From Clostridiales bacterium (GTDB taxonomy: Bacteria > Bacillota > Clostridia > Lachnospirales > Lachnospiraceae), in the NCBI GenBank assembly GCA_018369015.1, contig JAGZDD010000124.1, positions 1 through 11,459 on the forward strand: a stretch of DNA of 11,459 nucleotides, written 5' to 3'. Position numbers and translations under genes: made by a program. The notes below the pieces were generated by a model. It did not search any database, was not told the origin of the DNA, and saw only the letters and a program-made list of their open reading frames with translations. Positions 6,828 through 11,459 of the stretch are shown piece by piece. Positions within the stretch are counted from its first letter, which is position 1; every line of letters starts with the position of its first letter.

Positions 6828-7652
6828 TTGGTAAATACATACAAGACATTGAATAATGGCGTTAAAATGCCGGCACTTGGGCTTGGCGTTTATAAATCCG
6901 GCGGTGATACAAAGCAGGCGGTACTTGACGCACTGGCGGCGGGCTACCGCCATATTGATACAGCGGCGCTGTATAAAAATGAAGCCCAGGTTGCTCAGGC
7001 GATTAAAGAGAGCGGTATACCCAGGGAAGAAATTTTTATTACGACAAAGCTGTGGAACGATGATATGAAAAACGGAACGCAGCTTGAAGCCTTTGAAAGG
7101 AGCCTGAAGCTTCTTGAAACAGATTATGTGGATCTGTACTTAATTCACTGGCCGGTATCGTGCGCCCTGGAGCAGTCGTGGAAAATTTTGGAGCAGATTT
7201 ATAAAGAGGGCCGTGCCCGGGCGATTGGCGTGAGCAACTGCCATATGGAGCATCTTATGCGTATTCTGGCGGTGGCAGCAGTGGTTCCCGCAGTGAATCA
7301 GGTGGAGGCGCATCCTTATTTGAGCCAGAAGCCGCTTAAGACCTTTTGCAATCATTTGAGTATTGAAATGGAAGCCTGGTCCCCTCTTGGGCGGGGGCAG
7401 GTACTTGACGATCCGGTCATTAAGGAGCTGGCTAAAAAGTATAAAAAAACCCCGGCTCAGATTGTTTTGCGCTGGGAACTTGAAGAAAACTGGATAGTCA
7501 TACCAAAGTCTGTCCATAAGGAACGCATTGAGGAAAACAGAAAAATCTTTGATTTTGAGTTAGAGTCTTGTGACCGCACAGCCCTTGAGCAGCTTAATAA
7601 TAACCGGCACTTTGGAACAAGCCCGGATAATTTTGAAAATAAACAATGGTAA
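6828..7652 (+). CDS. aldo/keto reductase
   Basis: A 274-residue NAD(P)H-dependent carbonyl reductase with the (beta/alpha)8 fold. The catalytic tetrad is complete: D44, Y49, K74 and H107 (HIDTAALY, TTKLW, LIHWP). The cofactor-binding loop IPKSVHKERIEEN is at 225-237 and the AKR5-like C-terminus ends in NKQW. It most resembles the 2,5-diketogluconate or methylglyoxal reductase type, acting on small aldehydes and ketones; the true substrate is unknown. It starts with TTG, 2 nt after the previous stop. AAGGGG lies 7 nt upstream of the TTG and no nearer in-frame ATG exists, so the rare start is convincing. It sits next to another NAD(P)H-linked oxidoreductase. Confidence 0.92.
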   Translation: MVNTYKTLNNGVKMPALGLGVYKSGGDTKQAVLDALAAGYRHIDTAALYKNEAQVAQAIKESGIPREEIFITTKLWNDDMKNGTQLEAFERSLKLLETDYVDLYLIHWPVSCALEQSWKILEQIYKEGRARAIGVSNCHMEHLMRILAVAAVVPAVNQVEAHPYLSQKPLKTFCNHLSIEMEAWSPLGRGQVLDDPVIKELAKKYKKTPAQIVLRWELEENWIVIPKSVHKERIEENRKIFDFELESCDRTALEQLNNNRHFGTSPDNFENKQW

Positions 7653-7691
7653 GCCGAAGGCTTTTGTGGCCGCGGTGAAATGGTGAAAATA

Positions 7692-8660
7692 ATGAGAATT
7701 TTAATTGTACTCCCGGTAAAGGAGCGCCACCGGGAAATGTTTAAGGCGGCTGCGCCCGGCCATGAGCTTGTTTATTGCCTGGCCGGGAATGTCACAAGAA
7801 AGCTGGCGCTGTCGGCGGACGTGATTATCGGGAATCTGCCGCCTGAAATTGTGGCAGGGAGCGAAAGGCTATCGTGGCTCCAGCTCAATAACGCGGGAAC
7901 AGAAGGTTTCCTTGACGCGGGTGTGCTTTTGGAAAATACGGTTCTGACCAACGCTACGGGCGCTTACGGAACAGCTATTTCGGAGCATATGATTGGGATG
8001 CTGTTTATGCTCCACAAGCATTTAGAGCATTATTATTTGCAGCAGCAAAAGGCACAGTGGCATAAGCTTGAGCCAATGACTGTTGTTTGCGGCACGACGA
8101 CCCTCGTGCTTGGCCTTGGAGATATTGGCCGGGAATTTGCCAGAAGGATGGACGCCATGGGAAGCTATGTCATTGGTATTCGCAGGCACCCGGCGACAAA
8201 GCCGGACTTTGTGAAGGAGCAATATTCCCTGGACGCCCTGACGGAAGCTTTGCCAAGGGCGGATATTGTTGCCATGAGCCTGCCCGGTTATGAAGAAACG
8301 CACCATATTATAAACAGGGAAACGCTGGCGCTGATGAAGGAAAATGCGGTGCTCATTAATGTAGGCAGAGGAATGTCCGTCGATTCCATGGCTCTTTGCG
8401 AAGCCTTAAACGAAGGGCGTATTGGCGGCGCCTGCTTAGATGTGACGGAGCCGGAACCGCTGCCGCCCGATCATCCGTTGTGGCGGGCAAAAAATTGTAT
8501 CATTACGCCCCATGCTTCCGGCGGCTTTGCCCTTGACTTTACGCTGGAAAAAATACTTGCCCTGTGCGCGAAAAATCTGGAGCGTTTTGTGAAAGGGAAG
8601 CCTTTGGAAAATGTGGTCGATATGAACACCGGATATGTCAGGTATGAAGGGGAACACTGA
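7692..8660 (+). CDS. D-isomer-specific 2-hydroxyacid dehydrogenase
   Basis: An NAD(P)-dependent dehydrogenase interconverting 2-oxo acids and D-2-hydroxy acids in the cytosol. With the chosen start it has 322 residues. The Rossmann motif GLGDIG is at 141-146 and the catalytic Arg, Glu and His are in NVGRG (R226), EPEPLP (E255) and TPHAS (H274). The glyoxylate/hydroxypyruvate, phosphoglycerate and lactate branches cannot be told apart by eye. ATG 7692 is preferred because GGTGA lies 5 nt upstream and the protein then begins MRILIVLPV, a family-like beta strand. ATG 7680 is an alternative with a site only 1 nt away, and GTG 7683 is also possible. It follows the aldo/keto reductase by 39 nt without a terminator, so they are probably cotranscribed. 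Confidence 0.92.
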   Translation: MRILIVLPVKERHREMFKAAAPGHELVYCLAGNVTRKLALSADVIIGNLPPEIVAGSERLSWLQLNNAGTEGFLDAGVLLENTVLTNATGAYGTAISEHMIGMLFMLHKHLEHYYLQQQKAQWHKLEPMTVVCGTTTLVLGLGDIGREFARRMDAMGSYVIGIRRHPATKPDFVKEQYSLDALTEALPRADIVAMSLPGYEETHHIINRETLALMKENAVLINVGRGMSVDSMALCEALNEGRIGGACLDVTEPEPLPPDHPLWRAKNCIITPHASGGFALDFTLEKILALCAKNLERFVKGKPLENVVDMNTGYVRYEGEH

Positions 8661-8668
8661 ATGTGGAA

Positions 8669-8724
8669 CCTATAGGTATTTCTGATAAGCCTATCGGTTA
8701 TTTCTAATTTTCACGTATTTCTGA
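8669..8724 (+). promoter_or_regulatory. triple TATTTCTRA repeat, candidate activator site
   Basis: TATTTCTGA occurs at 8677-8685 and 8716-8724, and TATTTCTAA at 8699-8707. The first two copies are each preceded by a CCTATMGG octamer (8669-8676 and 8690-8697) at a 21-bp interval, about two helical turns. The first octamer, CCTATAGG, is a perfect palindrome. The array lies just upstream of and across the -35 region of the promoter at 8708-8736. That layout fits a LysR-type or similar activator binding on one face of the DNA. The regulator is not in the window. Confidence 0.55.
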
Positions 8725-8736
8725 AAGTGCTATACT
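8708..8736 (+). promoter_or_regulatory. predicted extended -10 promoter of the ferredoxin-flavoprotein unit
   Basis: TATACT (8731-8736) has a TG one base upstream (8728-8729), making an extended -10. The -35 is weak, TTTTCA (8708-8713), at 17-bp spacing. Transcription would start near 8743, giving a leader of about 124 nt. A strong -10 with a poor -35 next to direct repeats is typical of an activator-dependent promoter. Confidence 0.55.
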
Positions 8737-8771
8737 ATTCTTGTAAACGATAGTTCATGGGCCAGGTACAT

Positions 8772-8806
8772 AAATAAAAAAAGAATCCTGCTTTGCAGGA
8801 TTTTCT
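8772..8806 (-). terminator. hairpin with terminator form on the minus strand
   Basis: AATCCTGC (8784-8791) and GCAGGATT (8795-8802) form an 8-bp stem with a TTT loop. On the minus strand it is followed by CTTTTTTTATTT, a good T-tract. On the plus strand only TTCT extends the T's, so termination there would be weaker. It sits in the leader of the ferredoxin gene. No minus-strand gene is visible that it would end. It could also close the upstream dehydrogenase transcript or attenuate the downstream operon. Confidence 0.55.
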
Positions 8807-8866
8807 GCCGGGCGGCTCAGGGGCGTACTCTGATTAGGTTTAAAAAGTATATTGGGAGGTGAAGGT

Positions 8867-9148
8867 ATGCCGCCGATTATTGACAAGCAAAAATGTAATC
8901 AATGTGGCTACTGCGCGCAAATTTGTCCATTGGACGTTATTAAAGTGATTAAAAAAAATGATGTGAAGGATGTTATTGTGAAATATCCCGATGAATGTTG
9001 GCATTGCAGGGCATGTGAGAAAGACTGCAAGCAGCATGCTATAAAAATGCGTTATCCTCTGTCCCATCTGATGCTGCATATGGATGTGAAAAAAGATGGT
9101 GCACAATGTTCGGCTAAATATGGAACAGATCGAGGGGAGGGGAAATAA
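8867..9148 (+). CDS. 2x[4Fe-4S] ferredoxin, AprB-like electron-transfer subunit
   Basis: A 93-residue iron-sulfur protein with two complete cluster motifs: C10-x2-C13-x2-C16-x3-C20-P and C44-x2-C47-x2-C50-x3-C54. The second motif lies in PDECWHCRAC; a Trp at that place is characteristic of APS reductase beta subunits, where it helps electron flow to the flavin. The tail is shorter than in classical AprB, which is about 150 residues. ATG 8867 has GGAGG 7 nt upstream. A frame-open TTG at 8852 would overlap the binding site and is rejected. It ends 2 nt before the flavoprotein gene, so the products very likely form one complex, with the ferredoxin passing electrons to or from FAD. Confidence 0.85.
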   Translation: MPPIIDKQKCNQCGYCAQICPLDVIKVIKKNDVKDVIVKYPDECWHCRACEKDCKQHAIKMRYPLSHLMLHMDVKKDGAQCSAKYGTDRGEGK

Positions 9149-9150
9149 GT

Positions 9151-10830
9151 ATGTCTGTTAAAATCAGAGAAGAAATTGTAAAAACCGATTTTTTGATTGT
9201 CGGCGGCGGTGTCGCAGGTTTACAGGCGGCAATGACGGCAGCACAGAAAGGGATTCAGGTTGTGATTGCAGAAAAGGCGGATACACGCCGTTCCGGCTGC
9301 GGCGCCAATGGCAATGACCATTTTGCCTGCTACATTCCGGAATGTCACGGCGATGACTTTGAACTTGTCGTGCGTCAGGTAAACCAGACTATGGACGGAG
9401 GCCCGTGGCAGGACCCGACAATGCTGAGACTTTGGCTTTCGAGAACCTATGAGGTTGTTAAAATATGGGAATCTATAGGAATTGATATGCGTCCGACAGG
9501 AAAATGGAATTTTGAAGGCCATTCTGTACCTGGAAATCAGAGGTATCATTTAAAATTTGACGGCCACAATCAAAAGCCTGCCCTGACAGCAGCAGCAAAA
9601 AAATATGGCACAAAAATTATGAATAAAACCATTGTCACAGAAATTCTTGTGAATAAAGAGGGCAGGGTTGCCGGGGCTATTGGCGTAGATACTTCCGAGG
9701 ATACGCCGGAAATGGTCGTATTTCAGGCAAAAGCAGTGCTTATTGCCGCAGGCTCCGCTTCAAGACTTTATCCGGGGATTACTCCGGCGTATATGTTTAA
9801 TGACGCAGGCTGTCCGGCCAATACAGGCGACGGACACGCCATGGCTTACCGCGCAGGGGCAAGACTTGCCAATCTTGAAATGGCCGGAGGACATGCAGGC
9901 CCAAGATACTTTGCCCGGGGCGGCAAAGGCACCTGGATCGGCCTGACAAGTGATATTGCAGGAAAATGCATTACGCCTTACCAGGATAAGCCTTCCAGAG
10001 AAAACGGCGACATTGCGTCAGATATATGGCCCGGCTCTTACCGCGACCGTATGCAGGCAGGCACAGGCCCATCCTATATGAACTGTACGGAAACGACCGA
10101 GGAGGATATGGATTATATGCTCCATACAGCCTTTGTCAGCGAGGGTATTGATTCTCTGACTGATTATTTTGAAAAAAATAATATCGATCTTAGAAAGTCA
10201 ATGATTGAATTTGGATCTTATAATATTGGCCTTTCAACCCAGGGCATTGATATTGATACGCATGCTATGTCATCTGTGCCTGGACTTTACGCCGCAGGAA
10301 ACGTTGTAGGAAATGTTAAAGGAAACCTTGCCGGTGCAGCCGTACTTGGCCTTATCGCCGGGGAACATGCGGCTGAATATGTAAAAACTGTGGAATGGTC
10401 CGATGTTTCAAAAGATCCTCTGATTAAAGAAAAACAGCAGTTTTATTCGGAAATTATGGATCGTGAGAATGGAGCTTACTGGAAGGAAGCTGCTTCAACG
10501 CTGCAAAATATTATGAATGATTACTGCGGGCTGACTGTGCGTTCAGAAACAATGCTGACTGCCGGGCTGACTTATCTTCGCCAGCTTAAGGAGTCCGCTA
10601 AGAATTCTTTATCTGCGGCAAACTCCCATGAACTGATGAGAGTTCTGGAAATCCTTGATCTGATGGACGTCGGTGAACCTATATTTTTAATGGCGCTTAA
10701 CCGTAAGGAGACGCGGCCGCCGCATAAACGCGCCGACTATACATATACGAATATGCTTCTAAACGATAAGTTTCAGACGATCGAAAAGCATGGCGATAAA
10801 GTTACTTTGGATTTTAGAGCAAGATTCTGA
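9151..10830 (+). CDS. FAD-dependent oxidoreductase, AprA/fumarate-reductase-like flavoprotein
   Basis: A 559-residue flavoprotein of the fumarate reductase/succinate dehydrogenase/APS reductase superfamily. The FAD motif VGGGVAG is at 17-23 with the ribose-binding Glu at 41 (IAEKA), RRSGCGANG at 46-54, the second FAD contact TGDGHAMAYRAGARLANLEM at 225-244 and GLYAAGNVVG at 378-387. A helical C-terminal domain follows (about 415-540). There is no Tat or Sec signal and no FMN-binding domain, so it is not a typical secreted respiratory reductase. The pairing with an AprB-like ferredoxin makes AprA the nearest relative, but the position of the AprA active-site Asn seems to hold Ala (A59), so APS as substrate is doubtful. 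GGGGAGGGG precedes the ATG. Annotation as APS reductase should be avoided. Confidence 0.83.
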   Translation: MSVKIREEIVKTDFLIVGGGVAGLQAAMTAAQKGIQVVIAEKADTRRSGCGANGNDHFACYIPECHGDDFELVVRQVNQTMDGGPWQDPTMLRLWLSRTYEVVKIWESIGIDMRPTGKWNFEGHSVPGNQRYHLKFDGHNQKPALTAAAKKYGTKIMNKTIVTEILVNKEGRVAGAIGVDTSEDTPEMVVFQAKAVLIAAGSASRLYPGITPAYMFNDAGCPANTGDGHAMAYRAGARLANLEMAGGHAGPRYFARGGKGTWIGLTSDIAGKCITPYQDKPSRENGDIASDIWPGSYRDRMQAGTGPSYMNCTETTEEDMDYMLHTAFVSEGIDSLTDYFEKNNIDLRKSMIEFGSYNIGLSTQGIDIDTHAMSSVPGLYAAGNVVGNVKGNLAGAAVLGLIAGEHAAEYVKTVEWSDVSKDPLIKEKQQFYSEIMDRENGAYWKEAASTLQNIMNDYCGLTVRSETMLTAGLTYLRQLKESAKNSLSAANSHELMRVLEILDLMDVGEPIFLMALNRKETRPPHKRADYTYTNMLLNDKFQTIEKHGDKVTLDFRARF

Positions 10831-10839
10831 TGATGACAG

Positions 10840-10861
10840 GCTGCTGCCTGCCGGCAGCAGC
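10840..10861. other. perfect 9-bp hairpin after the flavoprotein gene
   Basis: GCTGCTGCC (10840-10848) and GGCAGCAGC (10853-10861) form a perfect stem with a TGCC loop, starting 10 nt after the flavoprotein stop. A-rich rather than T-rich sequence follows, so it is not a terminator by itself. It may protect the mRNA end or slow polymerase before the next hairpin. Confidence 0.55.
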
Positions 10862-10909
10862 AAAAATGGACAGCGCTTTGGCAAAAGAAAGCCGCGCTGT
10901 CCATTTTTT
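10862..10909. terminator. bidirectional intrinsic terminator between convergent genes
   Basis: AAAATGGACAGCGC (10863-10876) and GCGCTGTCCATTTT (10894-10907) form a perfect 14-bp stem, with possible inner GGC/GCC pairing. On the plus strand it is followed by a T6 run (10904-10909), and on the minus strand the matching A/T arm also gives a T-run. It ends the flavoprotein transcript from the left and the minus-strand small gene from the right, whose stop codon touches the T-run. Confidence 0.88.
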
Positions 10910-11072
10910 AATTCCCCTTACTGCTCAGTGGGTTTGCCCCGTCCTCCCAGAAGGGATTATTATCCGGGGCACATTTACCGCCGGAAACATAGCTTGAATT
11001 TTGCTTTATAGCTTCCTTTGGTTCTTTTTCGAGATTAAACTTTGGGCGTTCTTTTATTTTTTTATTACCCAT
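10908..11072 (-). CDS. small hypothetical protein, 54 residues
   Basis: A short, hydrophilic protein beginning MGNKKIKERPKFNLEKEP and ending ANPLSSKGN. It has one Cys, a central NSSYVSGGKC segment, an acidic-aromatic NNPFWEDG stretch, and no membrane helix or signal peptide. The ATG at 11072 has AAAAGGAG 7 nt upstream, which supports real translation. The open frame runs back to 11288, but that longer version would cross the end of the methyltransferase gene and is rejected. I do not recognise the family. It lies downstream of the methyltransferase on the same strand and ends at the shared terminator. Confidence 0.65.
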   Translation of the reverse strand: MGNKKIKERPKFNLEKEPKEAIKQNSSYVSGGKCAPDNNPFWEDGANPLSSKGN

Positions 11073-11117
11073 GAAAACACTCCTTTTAAAGAATCGTCGC
11101 AGCTGTTTGGATAGCAA

Positions 11118-11134
11118 TGCTGCGCTTTGCAGCA
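11118..11134. other. short hairpin upstream of the small gene
   Basis: TGCTGC (11118-11123) and GCAGCA (11129-11134) form a 6-bp stem with a 5-nt loop in the 124-bp gap between the two minus-strand genes. No T-run follows it on the minus strand, and only GTTTT, further on, on the plus strand. No clear promoter for the small gene was found in this gap. Confidence 0.3.
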
Positions 11135-11196
11135 GCAGCGTTTTGGAAAATAGCACTGCTGGCCGTGTTTTAGTAGTATTTCCGGTATAAAAAATT

Positions 11197-11459
11197 TTAT
11201 GCCTCCCAACGCCCGCTGGCACCGCAAGGGAGGATAAGCCCGCTTTTAGAAACCGGAAGCCCGACTTCGTCAGCAATGACCCGGCCATGATATTTCGGGA
11301 GAAGCTCTGTGGAAAGCATATAGGTCAAAACTGCGGGCTGCAGCCCGGTTGTGTAAGAATTAATAAGGAAAAACAGAGGTTTTCTTGCAAGAACCTTTGT
11401 ACAAAGCTGGATAAAAGGAAAAATAGCTTCTTCAATTTTCCATATTTCACCTTTAGGCC
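11197..11459 (-). CDS. SAM-dependent rRNA methyltransferase, RlmI/PF10672-like, C-terminal part
   Basis: The last 86 residues of a minus-strand gene cut by the right window edge. The visible part starts PKGEIWKIEEAIFPFIQLC and carries PLFFLINSYTTGLQP, DEVGLPV and the terminal LILPCGASGRWEA. These match the end of class I SAM-dependent methyltransferases of the COG1092/PF10672 group (RlmI-like, 23S rRNA cytosine methylation), in which PKGE follows the DPPSFGRG catalytic loop. The SAM-binding glycine motif and any PUA domain lie outside the window. The exact target base is therefore unproven. Confidence 0.75.
   Translation of the reverse strand, partial: PKGEIWKIEEAIFPFIQLCTKVLARKPLFFLINSYTTGLQPAVLTYMLSTELLPKYHGRVIADEVGLPVSKSGLILPCGASGRWEA

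Noticed and set aside
8754..8777. Leader peptide ATG-GGC-CAG-GTA-CAT-AAA-TAA before the leader hairpin
   Set aside because: No ribosome binding site precedes it and its codons show no run of a regulatory amino acid.
9151..10830. Direct annotation as APS reductase alpha subunit
   Set aside because: The superfamily match is clear, but the sulfate-pathway context is missing and a key active-site position appears changed.
10790..11011. Plus-strand ORF of 73 codons across the flavoprotein end
   Set aside because: It overlaps the flavoprotein in another frame and runs through two hairpins and the antisense of the small gene.
10908..11288. 126-residue version of the small minus-strand gene
   Set aside because: Its upstream part overlaps the end of the methyltransferase in another frame; the internal ATG at 11072 has a strong ribosome binding site.

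Overview
The window looks like a piece of a Clostridia chromosome, most likely from the Lachnospiraceae or a close relative. The support is moderate GC, strong GGAGG-type ribosome binding sites, GTG and TTG starts beside ATG, and gene families typical of gut anaerobes. The genus cannot be fixed from the sequence alone.

Layout. Bases 1-292 are non-coding: a GC-rich, self-complementary repeat block (1-110), a stem-loop (143-170), a sigma-A-type promoter (204-232) and a near-palindrome just after the predicted transcription start (248-267). A compact + strand operon follows: livH, livM, livG and livF (branched-chain amino acid ABC importer) and a cytidylate-kinase-like gene (293-4306). No substrate-binding protein gene is in the window. 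A 73-bp palindromic element (4307-4379) touches the kinase stop codon, then comes an intrinsic terminator (4427-4466). Next is a second tight + strand run: azlC and azlD (branched-chain amino acid exporter), an isochorismatase-fold cysteine hydrolase, a YgjP-type HExxH protein, an aldo/keto reductase and a D-2-hydroxyacid dehydrogenase (4486-8660).

A 206-bp regulatory gap (8661-8866) carries three copies of a TATTTCTRA motif, a good extended -10 promoter and a hairpin whose T-tract points to the minus strand. It drives a two-gene unit: a 2x[4Fe-4S] ferredoxin and a 559-residue FAD flavoprotein. Together these resemble the beta and alpha subunits of APS reductase (AprBA), but without ATP sulfurylase or other sulfate-reduction genes here. 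A bidirectional terminator separates this unit from two minus-strand genes: a 54-residue orphan protein and the C-terminal end of an RlmI/PF10672-like SAM methyltransferase cut by the window edge.

Together: the left half handles branched-chain amino acid import and export, the middle holds small-molecule redox and hydrolase enzymes without a clear shared pathway, and the right half carries a separately regulated two-protein redox module. That module is the best candidate for uncharacterised biochemistry. Nothing here clearly amounts to a wholly new multi-gene system.
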